Assembly: GCA_964035575.1 (NCBI GenBank)
Contig: OZ037837.1
Location: forward strand, 248,001-312,000
Direction: 5' to 3'
Length of the DNA stretch: 64,000 nt
Source: Rhynchopus sp. YZ270_cl-10
Lineage: Eukaryota; Euglenozoa; Diplonemea; Diplonemida; Diplonemidae
How positions within the stretch are numbered: the first letter of the stretch is position 1; every line of letters begins with the position of its first letter. Shown piece after piece: positions 53,255-63,147 of this stretch. The notes under the pieces were generated by a model. The model did no database searches. It was not told where the DNA came from and saw nothing but the letters and a program-made list of their open reading frames with translations. The translations under genes were made by a program, and so were the position numbers.

Positions 53255-56200
53255 TCACTTCTGCAGCATGATCATAGGCATGGTAGGAACACTATGCAGT
53301 GGCGACGTCACAGGCGTGACGTGGGAGGGTGTGTGCCAGACACGATGGTCACCAGGACTGCTTCCTGAAGGCGAACCCAGCGGCGACGTGGGCGAACCAC
53401 CCCAGCTACGCCGTCTTGCGTGCCTCGGTGGGGGCGAGACCCCGAGAAGGGGGAGGCCAACGGGAACTGGGGAGCGGGGAGATCTGGGGAGCCCAGGGGA
53501 GCCGCAGAGGGAGCGTGGTGTGCGTCTGCGTGCTGCCGCAGGCACACAGGAGAGACCGGGGCAGAGCGGGGAGGTTGGGGAGCGGTTCCCGCTGTGGCTC
53601 GCACCCACCACGAGGCTACTGTTCCGCAGACGTGACGGCGGCGTGATGTGACCGTTCCTCGCAGTTCTTCTCTGTTCCAAAGTGTTTCTGCGTGCACGAC
53701 GCCCTGTGAACATATCAGGGCTCCCCAAAGCTGATTCACACGAAGAAGAAAGCTCACCCTCCGACTGCACCGTGCGGAGTGTAGGTACATCGAGCGGATG
53801 CGTCTTGCGCCGTGCGGCTATATCACGCGGCGGCTCGACAGGGCAGCCAGGGTGCTGCTGTGTGCTTGCCTGCCGACGTACATTGTTCTCAAGATTGTCG
53901 GAACTAAACGTTGGCGAAAAATCCTCCAAAGAACACTCACTTTTAACACTATTCTTCAACGCACAAAGCTCAAGACTTCCCTCCAACCCTTGCAGACGTA
54001 GTGAAAAATTGGGCAACGATTCGGTAGTATGAGTGTGAGACATTTCTAGTCGTTCTTGCCCAGCCCATTCTTCCTCCTGCAGACGTACACGCACACGGCT
54101 GCACAACACTACGATTTCGGTGGCTCCGTCCATCAGGCCCTTCAGCACCAAAGCAAACATCGCAACTAGGAGAAGCGTGTTCCCTATGTCGAAGACCCAG
54201 GCGTCAGGGTTGTTTGTGTAGTACCCTGCTGCTGTCAGGAGCATGGCGACACATTGGAGGGTCAGGATCACAATGCCAAGGAAGTTGTCGCGGGGGCGTA
54301 CGTGGGGGCGTATAGTGAACATCAGGAGGAGGTGGAGGAAGAGGACCACTGCGCCGGCAAGGCGTTCATGCCCGCACGCAGCCATGTTCGGCGTATCCAT
54401 AGATTGCGTCGCGGCAAGCGCAAAGCTAGAGGCAAATTCGACGCACGACCACCATACACTCCTCGGGCGGTACCGACGCATGACTGACGCGTATCGGAAC
54501 ACCCAATGGCAGTCGCGGCACAACGATACCCACTCACCCGGACCCGCAAAGTGCTTCATAAACCAGCCCCGCGAAGGGTCGCGGACATACCGTGCACGGT
54601 GCACCTCGCAGTGCAATACTCGAAACAAATAGAGGGGTACACACAGACACACCAACACAGTGATCGTTCCCATCAGAAAGAGTGCAGCATCTTCCGCCTG
54701 AACAAGAAGTATGGTGCCAGCGAAGGCAGACCCCTGGTAGAGCACAACAAAGATGAAGAGGGGTATCGAAGGGAAGCGAGCCGCTGCTCGGATGTCGGCG
54801 ATTTTGTGTGCAAACAGACCGGTTGCCCCCGCGATGGCAATAAGCAGGACGCTTGCAAGGGTGACGAAGACGATGATGCTCATGTTCCCCACTACCGCCC
54901 CGCCAGCACTGCTCCCCTTTACCCGGAAGCGTGTCGGGTGCAGAGGCACCGGGATCTCCTTCTCGCCAGTCAAAATGCAATCCTGCGCAAGCAGCACAAT
55001 CTGCGTCGCAGCTCCAGCATTCGCCGCACCCGTCACGACAACGACAGCGGCAGTGACACCGCCAGATGTCTGCATTGCACCGTTCGTAGCAACCTTCTGC
55101 AGAGGAGCAGGTGTCACGTCGTGTGTGCCGTTCAGGGGTGCCTCGGTCGGTATGGGCGGTGTAGGTGTGTCCGGCATCAGTGTAGGTGGCACTGCTGTCG
55201 GTGGAGATGCTGTCAGTGGTGCAGGTGTTGGTGGGTGTGGTGTGAGCGGTGGCAGCGTTGGTGGTGCAGGTGTCAGTGGTGCAGGAGTAGGTGGCAGCGA
55301 TGTGGGTGGCGCAACGGTTGGTGGTGCCGGCGTTTGCGGTGACGGTGTCAGTGGTGCTGGTGTCGGTGGGGACACAGTCGCGGGAAACGGTGTAGGTGGA
55401 GCCACTGTCAATGGTGCAGGTGTCGGGGGCGATGGTGTTGGTGGTGATGGTGTGGGTGGCGCAACTGTTGGTGGAGACGGAGTCGGTGGTGCAGGTGTCG
55501 GGGGCGACGGTGTAAGTGGTGCTGGTGTGGGTGGCGCAACTGTCGGTGGCGATGGTGTTGGCGGTGATGGTGTAGGTGGGGACACTGTCAATGGTGCAGG
55601 TGTAGGGGGAGACGGTGTTGGTGGTGATGGTGTAAGTGGTGCTGGTGTGGGTGGCGCAACTGTTGGTGGAGACGGTGTCGGGGGCGATGGTGTTGGAGGT
55701 GATGGTGTCGGTGGGGACACTGTGGCAGGAAACGGTGTAGGCGGAGCCACTGTAGGTGGAAAAGGTGTTGCTGGTGCCGGTGTGGGTGGTGCTGGTGTAG
55801 GTGGCGCGGGTGTTGGTGGCGCCAGTGTCAACGGTGCTGGTGTGGGTGGTGCTGGCGTAGGCGGTGCTGGTGTTGGGACGTTCTCGAAGTACGCGACCTT
55901 GAGGAAGGAGATACAGTCGATGGTATCGCAGGCGCTGTCCTCACGGTACCAGCCCACGACGAAGGTGTCCTCAGGGCCGTCACAAAAACCTGTGTTCCCT
56001 GTCGCCATGCACGTGCGCACGTCTGCGTAGCCAACATCCGCACGCACAAGCACCTCTGCCTGCGTACGCAGCTTGCAGCAGCGGATCTGATGCAGGCAGC
56101 TGATGCCGTCGCACGCCGCGTTGCCCAGTGTGTTCCACCCACGCATGACTTCGTCCACACCGGGACACTCCGCCCAGCCACGGTCCACAAAGCTTGGGTA

Positions 56201-56824
56201 GTAGTACGTGCAGTCTGAGATGAGCAGGTCCACATTCAGCTTTGTCGCACTGCAGTGCAGACGCGACATCGACGAGAACCCAGACGACTCATTCCTGTAC
56301 AACCCTACAAGCGCCGTGTCCGCTGGACACTGCGCACGGTCGTTGCTCCACGGCGCTGTCTTGAGGGCTAGGTTCACATCCCTCTTGTCGCCCCCATAGC
56401 GCAGGATCTCCTCAGGCACTGCCGCAGCAGCAACTATACGGTACACCGAGAGTCGGTCGAGCGCACCACACGTACGCGACGTGTCGGGAGCTGCGCACAC
56501 TGTGCTGCACTCTGCGTCGGGCACGACGCCGTTTCTCCCAAAGGTGAACCCACACCAGCACAGCGTGTGTCCCGAGGCGCCTGATGCACTGGACAGACCC
56601 ATCAAGGGGTACGGCCCGCCCACAGCACCCAAGCAGTGCGTCTGGCACGCAGTCGGTGTTCTTGTCGTCCCGACAGAAGTACTCATAACGGCCATATCGC
56701 GTGACAGCGCTGAGTCCACGGTGCACGCTTCGAACTCAAACCCTGCAGCATACGGAAGAAGCAACATGAGCAGCAGCACGACATTGACATGGTGAACATA
56801 ACACAGGATAAAACGAAACCCCAT
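53255..56824 (-). CDS. WSC domain, Pro/Thr-rich stalk, seven-helix membrane protein
   Basis: 1,189 residues from MGFRFILCYV, chosen because a signal peptide follows at once (VVLLLMLLLPYAAG); the open frame upstream is His/Pro low complexity. A Cys-rich WSC-type carbohydrate-binding domain lies at about 33-130 (CQTHC, CWCGF, CSTVC). Two related Cys modules follow at 140-315 (VGLYRNESSGFSSMSRLHC and VVGWYREDSACDTIDC). About 260 residues of PTPAPPTPSP repeats form an extended stalk likely to be O-glycosylated. A juxtamembrane domain and about seven helices then form the membrane part (for example SIIVFVTLASVLLIAIAGA, GIVILTLQCVAMLLTAAGYY). The last 200 residues are a Ser/Arg/Pro-rich cytosolic tail. 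A surface sensor or wall-interaction role fits, but no known seven-helix receptor family could be assigned. The minisatellite-like stalk makes length variation likely. Confidence 0.78.
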   Translation of the reverse strand: MGFRFILCYVHHVNVVLLLMLLLPYAAGFEFEACTVDSALSRDMAVMSTSVGTTRTPTACQTHCLGAVGGPYPLMGLSSASGASGHTLCWCGFTFGRNGVVPDAECSTVCAAPDTSRTCGALDRLSVYRIVAAAAVPEEILRYGGDKRDVNLALKTAPWSNDRAQCPADTALVGLYRNESSGFSSMSRLHCSATKLNVDLLISDCTYYYPSFVDRGWAECPGVDEVMRGWNTLGNAACDGISCLHQIRCCKLRTQAEVLVRADVGYADVRTCMATGNTGFCDGPEDTFVVGWYREDSACDTIDCISFLKVAYFENVPTPAPPTPAPPTPAPLTLAPPTPAPPTPAPPTPAPATPFPPTVAPPTPFPATVSPPTPSPPTPSPPTPSPPTVAPPTPAPLTPSPPTPSPPTPAPLTVSPPTPSPPTPSPPTVAPPTPAPLTPSPPTPAPPTPSPPTVAPPTPSPPTPSPPTPAPLTVAPPTPFPATVSPPTPAPLTPSPQTPAPPTVAPPTSLPPTPAPLTPAPPTLPPLTPHPPTPAPLTASPPTAVPPTLMPDTPTPPIPTEAPLNGTHDVTPAPLQKVATNGAMQTSGGVTAAVVVVTGAANAGAATQIVLLAQDCILTGEKEIPVPLHPTRFRVKGSSAGGAVVGNMSIIVFVTLASVLLIAIAGATGLFAHKIADIRAAARFPSIPLFIFVVLYQGSAFAGTILLVQAEDAALFLMGTITVLVCLCVPLYLFRVLHCEVHRARYVRDPSRGWFMKHFAGPGEWVSLCRDCHWVFRYASVMRRYRPRSVWWSCVEFASSFALAATQSMDTPNMAACGHERLAGAVVLFLHLLLMFTIRPHVRPRDNFLGIVILTLQCVAMLLTAAGYYTNNPDAWVFDIGNTLLLVAMFALVLKGLMDGATEIVVLCSRVRVRLQEEEWAGQERLEMSHTHTTESLPNFSLRLQGLEGSLELCALKNSVKSECSLEDFSPTFSSDNLENNVRRQASTQQHPGCPVEPPRDIAARRKTHPLDVPTLRTVQSEGELSSSCESALGSPDMFTGRRARRNTLEQRRTARNGHITPPSRLRNSSLVVGASHSGNRSPTSPLCPGLSCVPAAARRRTPRSLCGSPGLPRSPRSPVPVGLPLLGVSPPPRHARRRSWGGSPTSPLGSPSGSSPGDHRVWHTPSHVTPVTSPLHSVPTMPMIMLQK
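55100..55875 (-). repeat. Coding minisatellite for the Pro/Thr stalk
   Basis: Tandem 12- to 18-bp units (on the plus strand ggtggtgatggtgt, ggtgcaggtgtcg and variants) encode PTPAP/PTPSP. The antisense strand is open too and reads GGAGVGGDGV, which is not a real gene. Confidence 0.85.
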
Positions 56825-57966
56825 CCCCAAACAACGGGGCGTGGGGTGGGGGTGGGGGTGGGGGTGTGGTGGGGAACAAGGCACACAAAGGGGTGTATCT
56901 GTGATGCTCTTGTAGTGTACTGGGCGAGAATAGGTCCTGTGGTGGTGAGGTGTCAAAAGGTCAGCCACGATTCAACAAACCCTCCCCTCCCCGCCCCCGC
57001 ATACAGTAACCCTCAGGGTGACTTCAACACACCCGACCCATTCGGTACTTAGGAATTCCACAACAGCAGCCTTCACACACACCCCACCTCAACAGTGCAG
57101 TGTCACAAAACCAAGCTCGGGGGCTGCAGTCCACGGTGCGTCGGCAATCCCCGCCCACCGAGGATCATACAACCGGTCATACCAAGGTACACTGTCACGC
57201 GAGGGGTTTGTATTTCAACACTACCTTATTTAGTATCGGGGTGCTCAACGCGACTGAAGGGGTGTTGTGTGTGCTTTCACACATAGACGCAAACCTAGTA
57301 TTATATTATTCAATACGTTACAAAAAGGGGGGGAATCTTAGGGGGGGGATGGCTTTTTTGTGTTGTTGCATTACAAAGTGCAGAAAACAATGTGAAAAGG
57401 GTCGAACCACGTATGAAATACAGGGATTGATACACATTTTTTGTTCGCTTTTTTTATTCAGCACACTTTTTATGAAACAAAGAAACGTTTGTCGAGATGA
57501 ACCTCAGCCGTGCTTCGTCACCTCACTACTCATACACATGTCGCAAAACTGCTGTACTCTTGTCTATTTTTCGTTCACTCCGCACCTCATGCTAAATGGC
57601 AAATAAAACGTTTCATTGTGTTTCCTTTCATATTTCTTCAAACCCCCAAAAGACCCGAAAACCCCCGCGCATCCTGAAGTAAGGGACACCCTCTCATCCT
57701 AATTAGGAACCCACCCTTGCCCTTACCTTTTATCACCCAAACCCCAAAGAATCATCAACGGAATGTCGCCACGCAATAGTGAATTCCAACGGGGTCGGTT
57801 GACTCATTACTGGTGGTAAGTGGATTGATTATGTTGCCAAAAATAGATCAGGGTTGGACCACGTTCTCCTTGCAGAGGCCTTCTTGCTGTGTAGTGCAGA
57901 GCAGCCGTGCAGCAGACGAGAAGATGCACAACAACAACTGCTGCAAAGTGAACGCCTTCCAGCTTC
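56825..57966. other. Spacer between WSC gene and first B-box/LRR gene
   Basis: No gene. A C-rich run (ccacccccaccccca read on the coding strand) lies just upstream of the WSC gene. 57309-57600 and 57585-57845 are nearly repeated at 60356-60600 and 60778-61040 beyond the second LRR gene, so the gene and its 3' flank were duplicated together. Confidence 0.55.
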
Positions 57967-59616
57967 TCAATTGCGTAAGTGATCAGGAAGACTACTGAGT
58001 ACATCATTGCTGCACTTGTCCTTTCCATGTAAGGTCTTCAACGCTGTGCACCCTTCGAGAAACCACTTCCCCATCGAGAATACATCTTGTAATCCACTCA
58101 GATCAACTGTCTTCAATGATGTGCACTCCATGAGGAACCTGTCCCAAATTGAGGTGACACCTTGTAATATACTCAAATCAACTGCCGCCAATGATGTGCA
58201 CCCTTCGAGGAAGCTGTACCCAATCCAGGTGACACCTTGTAATGCACTGAGATCAACTGTGGTCAATGATGTGCACCCTTCGAGGAACTCATTCTCAATC
58301 CAGGTGACACCTTGCAATCCATTCAGATCAACTGTCGACAATGATGTGCACTCTTGGAGGAATCCGTTCCGAATCGAGGTGACACCTTGTAATCCACTCA
58401 GATCAACTGTCCTCAATGATGTGCACCCATGGAGGAACTCGGACCCAATCGAGGTTACAGCTTGTAATGGACTCAGATCAAGCGTCGTCAATGATGTGCA
58501 CCCGTGCAGGAACCAGCCCCCAATCGATGTGACACCTTGTAACCCATTCAGATCAACTGTCGTCAATGATGTGCACCCTTCGAGGAACCCGATCCTAATA
58601 GAGCGGACACCTTGTAATCCACTCAGATCAACCGTCATCAATGATGTGCATCCTTCGAGGAAGTTGTCTCCCATCAAGATGACAGCTTGTAATCCACTGA
58701 GATCAACTGTCATTAATGATGTGCACTCGTAGAGGAAGTCGTCTCCAATAACAACCAAAGCAGATGCGTAACTGACATCAATGCACGTCACATCAGTTTT
58801 CTTGAAGAAATTATGTGGAATCGCAGTCGCAGCTCCTGCCTGGAGGAGCAAGCAAGCCAGCTTCGGATCACTGCCTTCATCAGTCACCTGTTTGAACCGC
58901 TCTGCTGTAAGTGTCGTCTCACCCAACGCACGAAGTGCTGCAATGGCATCCTGCGCAGCAGCAGAAACCACAAGGCGGTGGCGGTCTCCACTCGCTGCCA
59001 TGCTGTCGATGCTCCGCACAACGGCCTGCGACTCTGTGACCGCACGCAGCACCTGGTCGTCCCCAAGCTGGCACACCGCCTCGCACTCAGCAATCATGTG
59101 TCCTGCCTTCGCAACAAACGTATTCAGTGCACACACCTCCTCCTCAAGCACACGGCACTTCTCCTTTGCATCAGTCTGCTGTGTTGTCAGGTCTGCCACG
59201 TGCGAGTGGAGGATGTCACTCTGGCGTTTCATGTAGTCCGTGATGCCAACTGTCTTGTGTCCCGCATGTGTGTCGCAACGGTAACAGAGCTCGCAGATCA
59301 ACGCGTCTCCACACGCAGGGTCTTCACAGACGAGGCTCAGCTTCTCTCCTGGGTGCTGTGCACAAGTCATAGAAGCAAGATGTTTCTCACGGTCACGTGC
59401 CCTTAAGGATGAGTGGAACACTTCGAAGCACGCAGGCTTGGCGCACAAAAATAGCTCCGTGCAGTTCCCGCACTGCAGCTGTGCAGGCTTGCCACATTTC
59501 TCGTTCTCACAGCTCGGCATCTGTGGTGCGGTGGGCTGCGTGTCAGACACCATGTTGTGTGTTTCGAAGAGGTGGGAGGGTGCAGGGGTGTCTGGAAGGG
59601 GTTGGGTGGGTGGCAT
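57967..59616 (-). CDS. B-box zinc-finger, coiled-coil, LRR protein 1
   Basis: 549 residues from MPPTQPLPDTPAPSHLFETH; this start is used because its paralogue keeps the same N-terminus, although the frame is open upstream. Residues 36-70 and 85-120 are two B-box-type zinc fingers (PSCENEKCGKPAQLQC; CAQHPGEKLSLVCEDPACGD with CELCYRCDTHAGH). A coiled coil spans about 128-170 and a helical linker runs to 290. Ten leucine-rich repeats of about 24 residues follow (FLEGCTSLTTVDLSGLQGVT), of the BspA/LRR_5 type. The domain order is that of TRIM proteins without the RING, with an LRR solenoid replacing the usual C-terminal domain. Likely a cytosolic scaffold or recognition protein; ligand unknown. 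The LRR stretch is encoded by very similar 72-bp units, so repeat number can change by recombination. Confidence 0.85.
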   Translation of the reverse strand: MPPTQPLPDTPAPSHLFETHNMVSDTQPTAPQMPSCENEKCGKPAQLQCGNCTELFLCAKPACFEVFHSSLRARDREKHLASMTCAQHPGEKLSLVCEDPACGDALICELCYRCDTHAGHKTVGITDYMKRQSDILHSHVADLTTQQTDAKEKCRVLEEEVCALNTFVAKAGHMIAECEAVCQLGDDQVLRAVTESQAVVRSIDSMAASGDRHRLVVSAAAQDAIAALRALGETTLTAERFKQVTDEGSDPKLACLLLQAGAATAIPHNFFKKTDVTCIDVSYASALVVIGDDFLYECTSLMTVDLSGLQAVILMGDNFLEGCTSLMTVDLSGLQGVRSIRIGFLEGCTSLTTVDLNGLQGVTSIGGWFLHGCTSLTTLDLSPLQAVTSIGSEFLHGCTSLRTVDLSGLQGVTSIRNGFLQECTSLSTVDLNGLQGVTWIENEFLEGCTSLTTVDLSALQGVTWIGYSFLEGCTSLAAVDLSILQGVTSIWDRFLMECTSLKTVDLSGLQDVFSMGKWFLEGCTALKTLHGKDKCSNDVLSSLPDHLRN

Positions 59617-61431
59617 GGGATGGAAACAGAGTGTGAGAACACAAAATGAGAGGCTGGTGGGTGTGGCGATCGTTGTTAAGCTTCTGCACCACTCACCACC
59701 CCAGAAGTGACAATCGCAATAAAATAGAGCAGATTCTATTTTGCAAGCAAGACAAAAACAAAGGAACGACGGGTATAGAGTCAAAGGGGGTGGAGTGACT
59801 TCCGTAACATTCGGGGCTACGCGTGGACTTCTCCTTGTCAGTGAAGGGATGACCTTCCGCACACAGCGAAAGAAATGGGAATGAACGGGGAGTGGAGCGT
59901 TCAGGCGACGGGATGCTCTGCATGGAACGTGGTGAAAGCGACTAGGTGTTTTCGAAGTAAAAGCTGCTTTGGACGCGCTAGAAGGCATCACAAAGAAGGT
60001 GCGGCTTTCGCTCCTCCCAACCGCCCAGACAAAGGCTCCAGGGTTTGATGTCATGGACACAATGAACAAACCTTAACCGCTCCACCCCAAAAGTCACCCT
60101 TGCTGAGGAGTGGTTAATTGCTTCAACTGGTTGGTGGAGGACCTTCCGGTAGCCTGCAGCCGTGGTTGACGAAACGACGTCCCTCTAGCTTTGTGTTGCA
60201 GAAGTGTTTCGCTGTTGATGGACTGATGGGTGCTATGGTGTGCCATGTGGGTTGTGTATAAGGTCTCGGGGAGTAAACAGGAACAAGGAGAGCGGGAATG
60301 GTAACTACAATATTATTACAAAAAAAGGAGTTGTGAACACGGAAACATCCTCAAATACGTTACAAAAAGGGGGGGTGGCTTTTTTGTGTTGTTGCATTAC
60401 AAAGTGCAGAAAACAATGTGAAAAGGGTCGAACCACGTATGAAATACAGTGATTGATACACATTTTTTGTTCGCTTTTTTATTCAGCGCATTTTTTTTAC
60501 GAAACAAAGAAACGTTTGTCGAGATGAACCTCAGCCGTGCTTGGTCACCTCACTACTCAGACACATGTCGCAAGACTGCTGTACTCTTGTCTATTTTTTG
60601 ATCACCCTGTTGTGCAGTCACCACCCAACCCATTCCGCTTCGAAATAACTCCTTCAATGCCCCCCCGCCCCCTCAGTTCTCTATTTATTGCATCCATCTT
60701 CGTCCGTACTTCAGGTTAACGTAAACTCATGTTTGTGGAGGTGAATAAAAAGCTCTTCCTGAAAGTGAGTCACTCCACGCCTCATGCTAAATGGCAAATA
60801 AAACGTTTCATTGTGTTTTCCTTTCATATTTATTCAGACCCCCAAAAGACCCGAAAACCCCCGCGCATCCTGAAGAAGGTACACCCCCTCATCCTAATTA
60901 GGAACCCACCCTTGCCCTTACCTTTTATCACCCAAACCACCAAGAATCATCGACGGAATGTGCCACGCAATAGTGAATTCCAACAGGGTCGGTTGACTCA
61001 TTACTGGTGGTAAGTGGATTGATTATGTTGCCAAAAATAGATCTCAAATATCAGTATTTCCACACACCAGCCAACCCTCTCAAATCCTCCCAATTGTATC
61101 TTATCCAACTCATCCCAACAAACCCCACCACCTCACTCTGTCACTCCCTCCCAAAAAGACAAACCCCCTTTTGTGCTTCACTCCTTCTTTTCTTCCCTTC
61201 CCACCCTTTTTGCTAGTGTCGTCGTTCTCAGCAGCAGCAACAGCAATGGTGTTGTCAGTTGGCGGTGCACATAAGTCGCACCTGTTTCGCTTGACAGGGT
61301 TGCACCACGTTCTCCTTGCAGACCTGCTGCATCACTTCTTGGGCCTTCATGCCGTGTAGTGCAGAGTAGCAGTGCAGCAGACGAGAAGATGCACAACAAC
61401 AACTGCTGCAAAGTGAACGCCTTCCAGCTTC
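59617..61431. other. Spacer between the two B-box/LRR genes
   Basis: No gene. It carries the second copy of the LRR-gene 3' flank (60356-60600, 60778-61040). Compared with copy 1 there are about 170 extra bases at 60600-60775 and about 260 at 61040-61300. A GATGAACC-type block lies at 60523. Confidence 0.55.
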
Positions 61432-63147
61432 TCAATTGCGTAAGTGATCAGGCAGACTACTGAGTACATCATTGCTGCACTTGTCCTTTCCATGTAAGGT
61501 CTTCAACTCTGTGCAGTCATCGAGGAACCACTTCCCAATCGAGAAGACACATTGTAATGCACTCAGATCAACCGTGGTCAATGATGTGCACTCGTGGAGG
61601 AAGCCGTTCTCAATCCAGTTGACACCTTGTAATGCACTCAGATCAACTGTCGTCAATGACGTGCACCCTTCGAGGAACCTGTCCCCAATCGAGGTGACAC
61701 CTTGTAACCCATTCAGATCAACTGTCGTCAATGATGTGCACTCTTGAAGGAACCCATCCTCAATCGAGGTGACACCTTGTAACCCATTCAGATCAACTGT
61801 CGTCAATGATGTGCACCCTTCGAGGAACGCGATCCTAATCGAGCGCACACCTTGTAATCCACTCAAATCAACTGTCGACAATGACGTGCACCTGCTGAGG
61901 AACCCATCCTCAATCGAGGTGACACCTTGTAACCCATTCAGATCAACTGTCGTCAATGATGTGCACCTGCTGAGGAACCCATCCTCAATCGAGGTGACAC
62001 CTTGTAACCCATTCAGATCAACTGTCGTCAATGATGTGCACCCTCCGAGGAACCCGATCCTAATCGAGCGGACACCTTGTAATCCACCCAGATCAACTGT
62101 CGTCAATGATGTGCACCCTCCGAGGAAGTTGTCCCCAATCAAGATGACAGCTTGTAATCCACTGAGATCAACTGTCATTAATGATGTGCACTCGTAGAGG
62201 AAGTCGTCTCCAATCACAACCAAAGCAGATGCGTAACTGATGTCAATGCACGTCACATCAGTTTCCTTGAAGAAATTATGTGGAATCGCAGTCGCAGCTC
62301 CTGCCTGGAGGAGCAAGCAAGCCAGCTTCGGATCACTGCCTTCATCAGTCACCTGTTTGAACCGCTCTGCTGTAAGTGTCGTCTCACCCAACTCACGAAG
62401 TGCTGCAATGGCATCGTGCACAACAAGCGCTGACTTCTGTGCTGTAAGGGCATCGTGCACGTTCGAAACAGGCAGCTTCAGGGAAACCGTTGTGTTTGGG
62501 CCTGCAGCACCCACAAGGCGGTGGCGGTCTGCACTCGCTGCCATGCTGTTGATGCTCCGCACAACGGCCTGCGACTCTGTGACCACACGCAGCACCTGGT
62601 CGTCCCCAAGCTGGCACACCGCCTCGCACTCAGCAATCATGTGTCCTGCCTTCGCAACAAACGTATTCAGCGCACACACCTCCTCCTCTGCATCAGTCCG
62701 CTGTGCTGTCAGGTCTGCCACGTGCGAGTGGAGGACGTCCCGCTGGCGTTTCATGTAGTCCTTGATGTCAACTGTTTTGTGTCCCGCATGTGTGTCGCAA
62801 CGGTAACAGAGCTCGCAGATCAACGCGTCTCCACACGCAGGGTCTTCACAGACGAGGGACAGCTCTTGGCCTGGGTGATGTGCACACTTCGACGACGTCC
62901 CGTACGCAGTCACAGAAGCGCGATGTGTCTCACGGTCGCGTTTCCTTGTGTGGCAAGCATCGTAGCACACAGTTGAGTCGCAGAAGAACATCTCCGTGCA
63001 GATACCACACTGCAGCTGTGCAGGCTTGTCACATATCTCACAGCTCGGCATCTGTGGTGCGGTGGGCTGCGTGTACGGTTCCATGTTGTGTGTTTCGAAG
63101 AGGTGGGAGGGTGCAGGGGTGTCTGGAAGGGGTTGGGTGGGTGGCAT
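61432..63147 (-). CDS. B-box zinc-finger, coiled-coil, LRR protein 2
   Basis: 571 residues, paralogue of the 57967-59616 gene in direct tandem. Same start (MPPTQPLPDTPAPSHLFETH) and two B-boxes (PSCEICDKPAQLQCGIC; CAHHPGQELSLVCEDPACGD). Two length changes: an 8-residue shortening of the coiled coil (TDAEEEVCALN against TDAKEKCRVLEEEVCALN) and a 34-residue insert before the LRRs (PNTTVSLKLPVSNVHDALTA). Ten LRRs again, but in different order and with local duplications (FLSRCTSL twice running), suggesting repeat shuffling while the first and last units stayed fixed. The last unit and tail (CSNDVLSSLPDHLRN) are identical to gene 1. Function as for gene 1. Confidence 0.85.
   Translation of the reverse strand: MPPTQPLPDTPAPSHLFETHNMEPYTQPTAPQMPSCEICDKPAQLQCGICTEMFFCDSTVCYDACHTRKRDRETHRASVTAYGTSSKCAHHPGQELSLVCEDPACGDALICELCYRCDTHAGHKTVDIKDYMKRQRDVLHSHVADLTAQRTDAEEEVCALNTFVAKAGHMIAECEAVCQLGDDQVLRVVTESQAVVRSINSMAASADRHRLVGAAGPNTTVSLKLPVSNVHDALTAQKSALVVHDAIAALRELGETTLTAERFKQVTDEGSDPKLACLLLQAGAATAIPHNFFKETDVTCIDISYASALVVIGDDFLYECTSLMTVDLSGLQAVILIGDNFLGGCTSLTTVDLGGLQGVRSIRIGFLGGCTSLTTVDLNGLQGVTSIEDGFLSRCTSLTTVDLNGLQGVTSIEDGFLSRCTSLSTVDLSGLQGVRSIRIAFLEGCTSLTTVDLNGLQGVTSIEDGFLQECTSLTTVDLNGLQGVTSIGDRFLEGCTSLTTVDLSALQGVNWIENGFLHECTSLTTVDLSALQCVFSIGKWFLDDCTELKTLHGKDKCSNDVLSSLPDHLRN

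Noticed and set aside
53470-53495. ggggagatctggggag inside the WSC gene as an A-family end
   Set aside because: Lies in coding sequence for a Ser/Pro/Arg stretch and similarity stops after 12 bases.
54753-56030. 425-codon plus-strand frame with GGAGVGGDGV repeats
   Set aside because: Antisense of the Pro/Thr stalk of the WSC protein; no domain.
57807-58028. Small minus-strand frame with hydrophobic stretches after the LRR gene
   Set aside because: Overlaps the LRR gene end, and its counterpart in the duplicate (61178-61435) does not keep the same frame.
58007-58732. 241-codon plus-strand frame over the LRR region, similar one at 61769-62197
   Set aside because: Antisense of regular LRR codons; open only because of repeat periodicity.
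58007-62197. Regular 72-bp repeats resembling a CRISPR array
   Set aside because: They are LRR codons without unique spacers, in a eukaryotic gene.
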